Positions 17,911 through 26,629 of a DNA stretch of 64,000 nucleotides are shown piece after piece. The notes below the pieces were generated by a model. That model ran no database searches. It had not been told where the DNA came from and saw only the letters and a list, made by a program, of their open reading frames with translations. The stretch's first letter is position 1; the number at the start of each line of letters is the position of its first letter. Where the stretch lies: assembly GCA_964406155.1 (NCBI GenBank), contig CAYOQR010000010.1:1-64000 (forward strand). The letters are read 5' to 3'. Source of the stretch: Dongia_B sp964406155. GTDB lineage: Bacteria > Pseudomonadota > Alphaproteobacteria > Dongiales > Dongiaceae. A program made the position numbers and the translations under genes.

Positions 17911-17922
17911 TTTGTATACAAA
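17911..17922 (-). promoter_or_regulatory. GntR-type operator over the potA-like promoter
   Basis: TTTGTATACAAA is a perfect 12-bp palindrome. On the minus strand its TATACA (17918-17913) can act as -10 with TTGCAT (17942-17937) as -35, 18-bp spacing. The core TTGTATACAA is identical to that at 19011-19020. It resembles, from memory, the MatR operator of rhizobial malonate operons. Confidence 0.65.
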
Positions 17923-18062
17923 CAGTCGACAAATGGATGCAATCACTCCAAATGCGGCAATTACGACAATTTATAGTTGTCTAATCTGTCTTGTGAGTTT
18001 CTATTGATTGCTTAATGGAGTGGCGGATAGCCAGGTGTCCGTCAGCAGCGCCAAGGATAGCC

Positions 18063-18734
18063 TTAAGCTTTCACGGGGAGGGTGGCGACGAAGTCGCTGA
18101 ATGTTTGGCCCTGGGTCGTCACATGCGATTTCAAGAGGGTTTCCGCCAGCGTTCCGTTGCGTTCCTGGATCGCCGTTAAGATCTTCTGGTGTTCGTCAAA
18201 GGACTTCTCGACGCGCCCGATCTTGTGCAGTTGCAGCCGGCGATAGGGCGCCAGCCGGTTCCGCAGGGAAAGCGTGCTCTCAGCCAGATAGGTGTTGTTG
18301 CTGGCGCGGTAGATCGCTTCGTGGAATTTGACATTCAGCCGGTAATAAAGGCCGGGATCATGGGCATCGACGGCCTCCTTGCAGGCAAGATGCGTTGTTT
18401 CGATGGCGTCGATCTCTTCCGGCGTGGCCCGATTTGCCGCCAGCCGGCCGCAAAGACCTTCCAGTTCCCCCATGACCTCGAACATCTCCAAGAGCTGTCG
18501 CAAACCGATTTCCGCGACGATGGCGCCGCGACGGCCGCGAAGCTCGATCATGCCCATGGTGCTCAGGCGCACCAGAATCTCGCGAATCGGGGTCCGGGAG
18601 ACGCTGAACCGAGCCGCCAGCGTCTCTTCGTCAAGCCGGTCGCCGGGCTTGAGGGTGCCTGTCACGATGTCATTTTCTAGCTGCCAAAGGGCGTCCTGTT
18701 TCGGATTCTTACGCGCCATTGCGAGTGAACTCAT
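18063..18734 (-). CDS. GntR/FCD-family transcriptional repressor, MatR-like
   Basis: This 223-residue protein has an N-terminal winged helix (LKPGDRLDEETLAARFSVSRTPIREILVRL, about residues 31-60) and a C-terminal all-helical FCD ligand domain (about 85-215) with the conserved FHEAIYRAS histidine. The start is uncertain between ATG 18734 and ATG 18719. In malonate operons of rhizobia, a regulator of this type (MatR) represses mat genes until malonate is present. Here it lies between the potA-like gene and the divergent importer/mat operon, and identical palindromes occur at both promoters, so it is the likely repressor of both. Confidence 0.82.
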   Translation of the reverse strand: MSSLAMARKNPKQDALWQLENDIVTGTLKPGDRLDEETLAARFSVSRTPIREILVRLSTMGMIELRGRRGAIVAEIGLRQLLEMFEVMGELEGLCGRLAANRATPEEIDAIETTHLACKEAVDAHDPGLYYRLNVKFHEAIYRASNNTYLAESTLSLRNRLAPYRRLQLHKIGRVEKSFDEHQKILTAIQERNGTLAETLLKSHVTTQGQTFSDFVATLPVKA

Positions 18735-19163
18735 ATCCTTGCGGCACCATTGCCGATAGTTCCTTAGCCCGACCGCGGCGGACAATAAATAGCGATATTC
18801 GGCTAGATCGATCCATGACGGGCAGATCGCCAAATCCGCTGTGAGGTGAGATCGGCTACTCCCGTCACCGGGTGGCCGATCGCATCGGCGAGACCCTGGT
18901 CCGCGATGGGGGATTTCATATTTATCAACATGATGATCCGTCCGATTACGAGCAGCCAATCCGTCTGTTGGCAAGCCGTCGGCGGTGTTGTTGACGGCCA
19001 ATTTGACTTCTTGTATACAACATGCAATCAAAAAAATACACAAGATCATGTGCCGATATCGGCCGAGATTGCGGTCGCTGGTGCAGTGAGGAGGATACCC
19101 AGTGATGTCAGGGTTTCAGATGGCCGTTGAGCCGATCATTTACCGTCGCCTTGTCGGGCGTTG
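18735..19163. other. Divergent promoter region between gntR and the importer/mat operon
   Basis: This 429-bp stretch has no credible gene. It contains the rightward promoter and operator at 18991-19020, a run of A residues after it, and a 7-bp inverted repeat (GATCGGC 18850-18856 with GCCGATC 18875-18881) closer to the regulator gene. The leader of the rightward transcript would be about 135 nt. Confidence 0.55.
18991..19020 (+). promoter_or_regulatory. Promoter with overlapping GntR-type operator, importer/mat operon
   Basis: TTGACG (18991-18996) and TATACA (19014-19019) are spaced by 17 bp, a good sigma-70 promoter. The palindrome TTGTATACAA (19011-19020) covers the -10 box, so a bound repressor would block polymerase. 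The wider TCTTGTATACAACA (19009-19022) is close to the MatR site as I remember it. Confidence 0.7.
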
Positions 19164-20102
19164 ATGATGGCCCGACCGCTGACCCTGTCGCCCCAGTCGA
19201 GGTCCCGTTCGCTCAGCCCGAATGCCCGGTCCTTGATGGCGGCACTGCCATCCGTTGCCGTGATCGGTGTTTTCCTGATCGTGCCGATCTGTTTCATCGT
19301 CGCCTATTCCTTCATGGAGGCGGATACGTATGGTGGCGTGCGGCACATCTTTTCGACCGAGGCCTATATCCAGCTTCTGTTCGAGCGCCAGCTCGATGAC
19401 AGCCTGGAGCTCACCAATGCTTATTTGCTGATTGCCTGGCGGTCGATCCGAATTGCGGGCCTGACGACGGTGGCGACCCTGATCGTGTCGTTCCCCGTCG
19501 CCATCTGGATATCCATGCAGACCGATCGGCATCGTAATCTGCTGATCCTGCTGGTGACGATTCCGTTCTGGGCAAATATCCTGATCCGCACCTATAGCTG
19601 GATCCTGCTGCTGCGGGAGACCGGCGCCATCAATACGGCGCTGATCGGGATCGGTCTTGTCGATCATCCGCTCCAGATGATGTATTCCGATGGTGCCGTC
19701 TTGGTGGCCCTGGTTTATACCTATGCGCCCTTCATGGTGCTGCCGATCTATGCCGCGATCGAGCGCATGGATCCGCGTCTTCTTGAGGCGGCCTATGATC
19801 TCTATTCGACACGCTGGGCTGTCTTGCGCTTTGTCATCATTCCGCTGGCTAAGCCGGGCATCATTGCCGGCTGCATTCTGACTTTCGTACCTTGCCTTGG
19901 TGCAATGATTGCGCCTGAACTGCTGGGCGGTGGCCGCAACCTGATGCTCGGCAATCTCATCTATAAGCAGTTTACCGAATTCAGGAATTGGCCTTTTGGC
20001 TCCGCGCTTTCCCTGGTCCTGCTCTGCCTGGTCATGATCTGCATGATGGTATATGCGCTGCTCAGCCGGAAGAAAATGGCGCAGGGAGTGGCTGCGCGAT
20101 GA
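19164..20102 (+). CDS. Polyamine-type ABC importer permease 1 (PotB-like)
   Basis: This roughly 312-residue inner-membrane permease has six helices. The cytoplasmic EAA loop reads LLEAAYDLYSTRWAVLRFVIIPLAKPG, and the first periplasmic loop is long, as in PotB. The start is ambiguous (TTG 19161, ATG 19164, ATG 19167), with no strong ribosome site. The gene overlaps the next permease by ATGA. It probably works with the PotA-like ATPase at 16729-17814. In this operon the importer is followed by malonate enzymes, so the cargo may be malonate, malonamate or a related compound rather than a polyamine. Confidence 0.85.
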   Translation: MMARPLTLSPQSRSRSLSPNARSLMAALPSVAVIGVFLIVPICFIVAYSFMEADTYGGVRHIFSTEAYIQLLFERQLDDSLELTNAYLLIAWRSIRIAGLTTVATLIVSFPVAIWISMQTDRHRNLLILLVTIPFWANILIRTYSWILLLRETGAINTALIGIGLVDHPLQMMYSDGAVLVALVYTYAPFMVLPIYAAIERMDPRLLEAAYDLYSTRWAVLRFVIIPLAKPGIIAGCILTFVPCLGAMIAPELLGGGRNLMLGNLIYKQFTEFRNWPFGSALSLVLLCLVMICMMVYALLSRKKMAQGVAAR

Positions 20103-20902
20103 GAAAATATCGTCCCGCCAGAGGCTTCCGTGTCCGGTATTTTCCCGGCTTCGCAGCGCATTGCCTGCTGTTCTTTGCCTTCCTCTATTTGCCGATCGTC
20201 ATTCTCGTTGCCTTTTCATTCAATGCGAATCAATCGGCGACAATCTGGACCAGCTTCAGCCTGAAATGGTACGCGGCGGTGCTTCAGAATGATGCTCTGC
20301 TCGCCGCGGCCAAAAACAGCTTGATCATCGCCGCCATCGCCAGTGTAACGGCGACGGTCTTGGCGACCCTTGCAGCCACAGCGACATCGCGTGGTGCCGA
20401 GTTCAAGGGCAAGACCGCGGCAACAAGCATTGTCATGCTGCCGCTTGTTCTGCCGGAAATCGTTATGGGTGTGGCGATTCTCGCCTTCTTCTCGACCGTC
20501 GGCCTGTCCCTTGGCTTGTTCAACCTCGTTATCGCCCATACCGTGTTCTGCATTCCTTTTGCTTATTTGCCTGTCCGGGCTCGACTGCAGGGTATGGACA
20601 GGACCTTGGAACAGGCAGCGACGGATCTATATGCGACGCCGGTAGAGAGCTTCCTCTACATTACGTTGCCCTTGCTGCTGCCGGGAATCATTTCCGGCTG
20701 GATGCTCTCCTTCATCGTCTCGCTCGACAATTTCATCATCTCTGTGCTGGTCGCCGAAGCCGGGTCGACCACCTTGCCAATCTTCATCTTTGGTATGGTC
20801 CGTATGGGGGTGACGCCGGATCTCAACGCCGTTTCAACGGTGATACTGGCGATCTCCGTCATCTGCGTTGCCGGATCCTACTTTCTCGGATCCCGAAAAT
20901 AA
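20099..20902 (+). CDS. Polyamine-type ABC importer permease 2 (PotC-like)
   Basis: This 267-residue permease has six helices and the EAA-type loop EQAATDLYATPVESFLYITLPLLLPGI near residue 180. The motif SLDNFIISVLVAEAGSTTLPIFIFGM near the C-terminus is typical of PotC. The ATG at 20099 overlaps the stop of the PotB-like gene (ATGA), so translation is coupled. The two permeases would form the membrane channel. Confidence 0.87.
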   Translation: MRKYRPARGFRVRYFPGFAAHCLLFFAFLYLPIVILVAFSFNANQSATIWTSFSLKWYAAVLQNDALLAAAKNSLIIAAIASVTATVLATLAATATSRGAEFKGKTAATSIVMLPLVLPEIVMGVAILAFFSTVGLSLGLFNLVIAHTVFCIPFAYLPVRARLQGMDRTLEQAATDLYATPVESFLYITLPLLLPGIISGWMLSFIVSLDNFIISVLVAEAGSTTLPIFIFGMVRMGVTPDLNAVSTVILAISVICVAGSYFLGSRK

Positions 20903-20958
20903 CCGGGACTGTTTTCAATCACCTTAAAACGCAACCAAATAATCTGGGAGAACACGAT

Positions 20959-21993
20959 ATGAAAAGAGTAATGGGTCTGGCGGCGGTCGCCATCGCGATG
21001 GCCATGGGCGGCAACACCGCACAAGCGGAGCAGGAGCTGAACATCTATAGTTGGAGCGGCACCCTGCCACCGGACATGGTGAAGAAATTCGAGACGGAAA
21101 CAGGAATCAAGGTCTCGATCGATAGCTTCGATTCAGATGACACGCTGCTGGCAAAACTGAAACAGGGTGGCAGCTACGATATCGTCTCGGTGACGGACTC
21201 ATACATCCCGATCTTCGTCAAGGAAGGCCTGCTGCAGAAAGCTGGTGTGCAGGACGATCCGGGTATGAAGAATCTCGATCCCCGCTTCAAGGATCAGGCC
21301 TGGGATCCAGGCAATAGCTATACCGTCCCTTACTATTGGGGCACGACAAGCTTCGCGGTCGATACCGACACCTATAAAGGCGAAATCGACAGCTACAAAG
21401 TCTTGTTCGACCCGCCGGCGGAATTGCAAGGCAAGATCAATATGTTCGATGCCGCCAGTGAAGTCGTGGCCATGGCGAGCATCTACTTGAACGTCCCGCT
21501 CTGCAGCGAAGATCCGAAGGAACTCGCCAAAGTGGCGGAACTGTTGAAAAAGCAGAAACCCTTCGTCAAGAGTTACAGTTCGCAAGCCGGGGCGATCCGC
21601 GAGGCGCTGGCAGCGGGCGAGCTTCATATGTCAACCTTCTGGAACGGATCGACGGCGCGGACGCGTGCCATGCGTGCTTCGATCAAATATGCCTTCCCCG
21701 AGGAAGGTGTTTTGACCTGGTCGGAGAACTTGGCCATTCCTACGGCGGCGAAGAATCCGGATAATGCGCGTAAATTCATGTCCTTCGTTTTGAAGCCGGA
21801 GAATATCGCGCTGATGAGCAATTATCTTCATTATCAGAATGCGGTGAAAGGTTCTGCTCAGTATATGGATGCAGCACTTAACAGCGCACCGGAAATGAAC
21901 ATTCCGAGCAATCGAAAGCCGTATTTCCAGACGGCGTGCAGCCAGGCTCATACCAAGCTGGTTGATCGTTTGTGGACGAATTTGATGAAATAA
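20959..21993 (+). CDS. Extracellular solute-binding protein, PotD family
   Basis: This 344-residue periplasmic protein has a Sec signal (cleavage expected after AQA, about residue 23). ELNIYSWSGTLPPDMVKKFE is the PotD-like first strand and helix. Aligned by eye with E. coli PotD, the ligand-stacking tryptophans in YSW, FWNGS and TWSEN are kept, and a Glu matching E171 is kept. The Asp matching D168 is Ala, D257 is Glu and Y37 is Thr, so the polyamine pocket is altered. It is followed by a strong inverted repeat at 22010-22047 before matB. It presumably delivers the substrate of the mat enzymes. Confidence 0.87.
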   Translation: MKRVMGLAAVAIAMAMGGNTAQAEQELNIYSWSGTLPPDMVKKFETETGIKVSIDSFDSDDTLLAKLKQGGSYDIVSVTDSYIPIFVKEGLLQKAGVQDDPGMKNLDPRFKDQAWDPGNSYTVPYYWGTTSFAVDTDTYKGEIDSYKVLFDPPAELQGKINMFDAASEVVAMASIYLNVPLCSEDPKELAKVAELLKKQKPFVKSYSSQAGAIREALAAGELHMSTFWNGSTARTRAMRASIKYAFPEEGVLTWSENLAIPTAAKNPDNARKFMSFVLKPENIALMSNYLHYQNAVKGSAQYMDAALNSAPEMNIPSNRKPYFQTACSQAHTKLVDRLWTNLMK

Positions 21994-22009
21994 GGCCGGG
22001 CAAGCTTTG

Positions 22010-22047
22010 CGGCGGTGAACGCCATCCAATCATGGCGTTCACCGCCG
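22010..22047 (+). terminator. Perfect 16-bp inverted repeat after the binding-protein gene
   Basis: Sixteen bases (22010-22025) pair perfectly with 22032-22047 around a 6-nt loop, 17 bp after the stop codon. There is no U-tract. Such a hairpin between a binding-protein gene and the next cistron commonly blocks 3' exonucleases and raises the amount of binding protein relative to downstream products. Confidence 0.6.
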
Positions 22048-22079
22048 GGGTAGCCAGTCTTCTCTATACGAGGGTTTGA

Positions 22080-23597
22080 ATGAATCTGTATGATCAGTTT
22101 AGCGTGGCATTTCCAAAGGATAGCTCCACCGTCTTTTTGGAACATGTGGCTGGCCAAACGGTTACTTATCGGGAGCTTGAACGAACCGTTGATCGCCTTG
22201 CCGATAAACTGATCAGACTGGGCGTTAATGAAGCCGACAGAGTTCTGGTCAAAGCGCAGAAATCGCCCAATGTGATTTTCCTGTACCTGGCTTGCTTGAA
22301 GCTGGGTGTCATCTTCGTGCCGATCAATCCGGAAGCGACTGCGGCCGAGACCGAGTACTTCATCAGTCAGGTGGAGCCGCGCCTCGTGGTTTGTGATCCG
22401 CAATGGGTCGATACCTGCCGGACCATGCACACGACGGGTTTGCCACCCTATCATATCCAGACACTTTCCGCCGAAGGTGCCGGGACGCTGGTGGAGGATC
22501 TGACGGAAAATCCGGCGGCATTGGCCCCCGCTCAGGTTGCTGACGAAGCGATCGCGGCGATCCTTTTTACCAGCGGCACGACCGGAAAGCCGAAAGGCGC
22601 GATGCTGTCGCACCGGAATCTACGCTCCAATGCTCAGGCCTTGGTGCGGCACTGGGGGTTTGGATCGACCGATGTCCTGATCCATGCATTGCCGATTTTT
22701 CATACGCATGGCCTGTTCGTCGCCTGCCATTGCGTTCTAATGAGCGGCGCCAGGATGATTTTCTTTCCGAAATTCGATCTGGAAGGGATCATTGCTCGGC
22801 TGCCCGATGCCACCGTCTTGATGGGGGTGCCGACATTCTATACGCGACTTCTGTCTCATACGGCTTTCAACAAGTCGTCCGCCGCCGGGTTGCGCCTCTT
22901 CATTTCCGGGTCAGCGCCGCTGGCCAGTGAAACGTTCCTGGAGTTCGAGCAACGAACCGGTCAGCGCATCCTGGAACGCTACGGTATGACGGAGACCAAC
23001 ATGATCACGTCGAATCCGTTGGCGGGGCAACGCATCGCCGGCTCCGTCGGCCGGCCGCTTCCCGGGGTCGCCGTGCGTATCTGCGGTTCGGACGGACGAC
23101 CTGTTGAAGCGGGTGAAATCGGCGCCATCCAGGTCAAGGGAGACAATGTCTTCAGTGGCTACTGGAAGCGGCCGGAAATGAGGGAGAAAGATTTCACCGC
23201 CGACGGCTATTTCATCACCGGAGATCTTGGTCACTGGACACCTGAAGGATATCTCACGATCTCCGGACGTGCGAAGGAGCTGATCATTTCCGGCGGCATG
23301 AATGTCTATCCGAAGGAAGTGGAAAATTCCCTGATCCAGATCGACGGTGTGACGGAGGCCGCTGTCTTCGGCGTCCCGCATGCGGATCTCGGCGAAGGTG
23401 TCGTGGCCGCGGTCGTCGTGGCTTCCAATCATCGCGCCACATTGACCAGCGAGCACATCACAGCGACCCTGCGTCGCGATCTATCGACCTATAAAGTGCC
23501 GAAGGCCGTCGTCTTCATTGAAACATTGCCCCGTAATGCCATGGGCAAGATTCAGCGAACGGTCCTACAGGAAAAATACAAGCAGATCCTTTCGTAG
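22080..23597 (+). CDS. matB: Malonyl-CoA synthetase
   Basis: This 505-residue ANL-superfamily adenylating enzyme makes malonyl-CoA from malonate, CoA and ATP. P-loop-like motif A3 is ILFTSGTTGKPKGA (161-174). Motif YGMTETNMITSNPL is the MatB-like A5 region, GYFITGDLG gives the hinge region, and the C-terminal catalytic lysine is in LPRNAMGKIQR. The short length (about 505) and the TETNM sequence favour malonyl-CoA synthetase over fatty acyl-CoA ligases. The next gene is malonyl-CoA decarboxylase, which strongly supports the call. Start at 22080. Confidence 0.9.
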   Translation: MNLYDQFSVAFPKDSSTVFLEHVAGQTVTYRELERTVDRLADKLIRLGVNEADRVLVKAQKSPNVIFLYLACLKLGVIFVPINPEATAAETEYFISQVEPRLVVCDPQWVDTCRTMHTTGLPPYHIQTLSAEGAGTLVEDLTENPAALAPAQVADEAIAAILFTSGTTGKPKGAMLSHRNLRSNAQALVRHWGFGSTDVLIHALPIFHTHGLFVACHCVLMSGARMIFFPKFDLEGIIARLPDATVLMGVPTFYTRLLSHTAFNKSSAAGLRLFISGSAPLASETFLEFEQRTGQRILERYGMTETNMITSNPLAGQRIAGSVGRPLPGVAVRICGSDGRPVEAGEIGAIQVKGDNVFSGYWKRPEMREKDFTADGYFITGDLGHWTPEGYLTISGRAKELIISGGMNVYPKEVENSLIQIDGVTEAAVFGVPHADLGEGVVAAVVVASNHRATLTSEHITATLRRDLSTYKVPKAVVFIETLPRNAMGKIQRTVLQEKYKQILS

Positions 23598-23651
23598 ACA
23601 GCAAGTATCCGGAAACGAGAGACGATATCGGCTGATGGGGCGTCGACACTG

Positions 23652-24989
23652 ATGATCAGCGACATTCTGGATTCCATTATTGAAGTCGGCCGGCGGTTGC
23701 TATCCTCCCAATCCACCGAAATGCCGGTTGGGGCAAGCACTCTGGAAAGCATGTGTTCGCGTGTCCTGTCGCGCCGTGGTGAGGCAACGGCGCTCGCGGC
23801 GGCAAGTGAGCTGGTATCGCGGCTGGAACGATCGGAGACGGCCGAAAAAGAGGCCTTCTTCAAAATCCTCATCGATCGGTTTGCCGTTGACCGGGCATCG
23901 GTCCTCTCGGCGGCCGATGCCTACAAAGAGCAGAATGACTGGCAGTCGCTGCAACGTCTGGCGCATGCCGTGGAGCCGCCTCGTCAGGAACTGCTGCGGC
24001 GGCTGAACATGGCGCCTGGCGGCACGGAGATGATCGTCCGCTTGCGCGAATATCTATTGCAGCGTCTTCCTGACAATCCGGTGTTACGTCCGGTCGATGC
24101 AGATTTCCTGCATTTGCTCAATTCGTGGTTCAATCGCGGATTCCTTTTTCTGCGACGCATCGATTGGAATTCGCCTGCCGCCTTGCTGGAAAAGGTCAAG
24201 CAGTACGAAGCGGTTCATGAAATCATTGACTGGTCCGATCTGCGTCGCCGGCTTGATCTCGATCGGCGCTGCTTCGGTTTCTTCCATCCTTCCCTGGAAG
24301 ACGAGCCGCTGATCTTCATCGAGGTTGCCCTCGGTCAGGAGCTGCATGGGTCGATCCAGCGGATTCTTGATCAATCCGTTGTGCCGGTTGAACCGGCGGC
24401 AGCGACGCATGCGATTTTCTTCTCGATCAACAACTGCCAGATCGGGCTGCGAGGGGTGTCTTTCGGGCATTTCCTGATCAAGCAGGTGGTCGTTGAATTG
24501 CAGCGCGAGTTTCCGAAGCTTCGGGTCTTTTCAACGCTCTCGCCCATTCCATCTTTCTGCTCCTGGCTGAAGGCAGCTTTAAAGAACGGGCAACTGTCAT
24601 CTCTCTCGCCTGGCACGGCGGTTGGCTTGGCGCAGCTCCTTGAAAGTGAGGCCTGGTCGATTGACGACCTTGAGCCGCATCGCGAAGTGCTGCTGACCCT
24701 TTGCGCTCGATATCTCAGTGGACGCGCGACGGATGGTCGCCAACTGGATCCCGTGGCTAAATTCCATTTGGGGAATGGTGCGCGCCTGGAGCGGCTTAAC
24801 TGGAAAGGCGATCTGTCTCACAAAGGGCTTCGGCAATCGTTCGGTATCCTCGTGAACTATTTCTATGAGCTGGAGAGCCTGGAGTTGAATCACGAGGCGT
24901 TTGTGACGGAAGGACGTATCGCCCTCTCCAGGGATATGACGAAACTTCGAGACGGCAAGTTGGAAGCGTCTGGCGCAGATCGGCGTTGA
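23652..24989 (+). CDS. matA: Malonyl-CoA decarboxylase
   Basis: This 445-residue protein converts malonyl-CoA to acetyl-CoA and CO2. An N-terminal helical oligomerisation domain (about 1-95) is followed by a GNAT-fold catalytic domain. The signature VFSTLSPIPSFCSWL (about 292-306) holds the catalytic serine, and the NHEAF histidine lies near residue 419; both fit the family. FHPSLEDEPLIFIEVAL and IFFSINNCQIGLRGVSFG are further hallmark stretches. With matB it turns malonate into acetyl-CoA. It starts 54 bp after matB in the same operon. Confidence 0.9.
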   Translation: MISDILDSIIEVGRRLLSSQSTEMPVGASTLESMCSRVLSRRGEATALAAASELVSRLERSETAEKEAFFKILIDRFAVDRASVLSAADAYKEQNDWQSLQRLAHAVEPPRQELLRRLNMAPGGTEMIVRLREYLLQRLPDNPVLRPVDADFLHLLNSWFNRGFLFLRRIDWNSPAALLEKVKQYEAVHEIIDWSDLRRRLDLDRRCFGFFHPSLEDEPLIFIEVALGQELHGSIQRILDQSVVPVEPAAATHAIFFSINNCQIGLRGVSFGHFLIKQVVVELQREFPKLRVFSTLSPIPSFCSWLKAALKNGQLSSLSPGTAVGLAQLLESEAWSIDDLEPHREVLLTLCARYLSGRATDGRQLDPVAKFHLGNGARLERLNWKGDLSHKGLRQSFGILVNYFYELESLELNHEAFVTEGRIALSRDMTKLRDGKLEASGADRR

Positions 24990-25108
24990 ATTTTCTCGCT
25001 GGAATTGCCTGGAGATATTTGCGGACGCGTCTCCCGGGCCGGCATCGTGCCTGCCGGACAAAAGCGTGATGGCAAAGAGAATGGACGGCTTGTGATGGAA
25101 GGACTGTG

Positions 25109-26539
25109 ATGGCGAATAATGAAGAGCTTACGCGCTTGAGTGCCTGCGCAGCGGTAGATCTCCTGAGGAAGGGAGAGATCACACCGCTTGATCTGGTCGA
25201 TGCATCGCTGAGCCGGATTGCAGAGGTCGAGCCGCAGATCAATGCCATCGTAACGACTTGTCCGGAGCGGGCGCGCGATCAGGCGCGCCGGTTGATGGCG
25301 CAGCCGAGGAGCGCGCAAGACGATTTCCGTTGGCTCGCGGGGTTGCCATTCGCGGTCAAGGACCTCAATGATCTGGCTGGAGTCCGGACCACTTATGGCT
25401 CGCCGATCTTCGCCGATAATATTCCGCAACGTTCCGACATCATGGTCGAACGCCTGGAAGCGAATGGCGGCATTCCGATCGGGATGAGCAACTCGCCGGA
25501 ATTTGGCGCGGGTGGCAATACCTTCAATGAGGTCTTCGGAGAGACGCTTAACCCGTGGAATACGAAGCTCAATGCTGGCGGTTCTTCCGGGGGCGCCGCT
25601 GCGGCGCTTGCCGCCGGAGAGGTTTGGCTGGCGACGGGCTCCGATCTCGGCGGGTCGTTGCGTACCCCGGCGAGCTTCTGCTCCGTCGTCGGGTTGCGCC
25701 CGACGCCAGGGCGTGTCGCCAGTGGCCCCGGCCAGATCAAGTTCGATACTCTTGCCGTGAATGGTCCGATGGCCCGGAGTGTCGAAGACGTGGCTCTGAT
25801 GCTGGATGCAATGGTGGGCTGGCATATCGAAGACCCACTTTCACTCGAGGTGCCAGGCGAGAGCTTCCGTACCTTGACACAGGCCAAGCGAGTGCCGCGT
25901 CGTATTGCCTTTTCACCTGATCTCGGCATTACGCCGGTCGATCCGGAAACACGTGCCATCTGTGCGGCCGCCGCTCAACGATTTGCCGAGCTGGGATGCC
26001 ATGTCGAGGAGGCATGTCCGGATTTTTCAGGCGTGCCGGAAGCCTTCCAGACATTGCGGGCTCTGGATTATGCGGCGACCATGAACGCGTTGTACGAGTC
26101 CAACCGCGCTCAATTGAAGCCGGACGTCATCTGGAATATCGAGCGCGGCCGTAAGTTGGAGTCGGCTCAAATTGGCCGGGCAATGCTCCGGCGTGGCCAG
26201 CTCTATGAGCAGATGGCGGCGTTCTTCCAGAATTATGACCTTCTGCTGGCGCCGGCTGCTTGTACGCCGCCTCTCGATGTCAAAATACGCTGGGTCGAGC
26301 AGGTTGCGGGACAGAACTTCGACAACTATGTCGATTGGCTGAAGATCGCCAGTGTGGTGACGATGACCTCCTGTCCATCTCTGGCCTTGCCGGCAGGCTT
26401 TACCCGGGACGGCCGGCCGGTCGGACTGCAATTGGTCGGCAAGCCGCGCGGAGAGGCGCAGTTGCTGTCAGCCAGCGCCGCGTTGGAGGACCTTCTGGGT
26501 CTTGTCCATCTGACACCCGTTAATCCAAAGGCATGCTAA
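25109..26539 (+). CDS. Amidase-signature hydrolase, probable malonamidase
   Basis: This 476-residue protein has the Ser-cisSer-Lys triad of the amidase signature family: K84 in PFAVKDLND, the cis-Ser in GGSSGG (159-160) and the nucleophile S183 in DLGGSLRTPASF. ATG 25109 is preferred over the overlapping GTG because GGAAGGAC lies at the right distance. In rhizobia, malonamidase E2 is encoded beside mat genes and hydrolyses malonamate to malonate and ammonia. Position directly after matBA makes that role likely here, but other amides cannot be excluded. It ends convergently with a racemase-family gene. Confidence 0.83.
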   Translation: MANNEELTRLSACAAVDLLRKGEITPLDLVDASLSRIAEVEPQINAIVTTCPERARDQARRLMAQPRSAQDDFRWLAGLPFAVKDLNDLAGVRTTYGSPIFADNIPQRSDIMVERLEANGGIPIGMSNSPEFGAGGNTFNEVFGETLNPWNTKLNAGGSSGGAAAALAAGEVWLATGSDLGGSLRTPASFCSVVGLRPTPGRVASGPGQIKFDTLAVNGPMARSVEDVALMLDAMVGWHIEDPLSLEVPGESFRTLTQAKRVPRRIAFSPDLGITPVDPETRAICAAAAQRFAELGCHVEEACPDFSGVPEAFQTLRALDYAATMNALYESNRAQLKPDVIWNIERGRKLESAQIGRAMLRRGQLYEQMAAFFQNYDLLLAPAACTPPLDVKIRWVEQVAGQNFDNYVDWLKIASVVTMTSCPSLALPAGFTRDGRPVGLQLVGKPRGEAQLLSASAALEDLLGLVHLTPVNPKAC

Positions 26540-26556
26540 TTGCCTCCTCGGCAGTT

Positions 26557-26586
26557 GCTGGAAGTAGGTAAGGACCTGCTTCCAGC
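26557..26586. terminator. Bidirectional hairpin between convergent genes
   Basis: GCTGGAAGTAGGT (26557-26569) pairs with ACCTGCTTCCAGC (26574-26586), 12 of 13 positions Watson-Crick and one G-T, around the loop AAGG. It separates the amidase gene (ends 26539) from the racemase-family gene (ends 26630, minus) and probably terminates both. Confidence 0.65.
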
Positions 26587-26629
26587 ACCATTTCAAACGC
26601 TGTGGGGCGGCCCGACGGTAAGTTGAACA

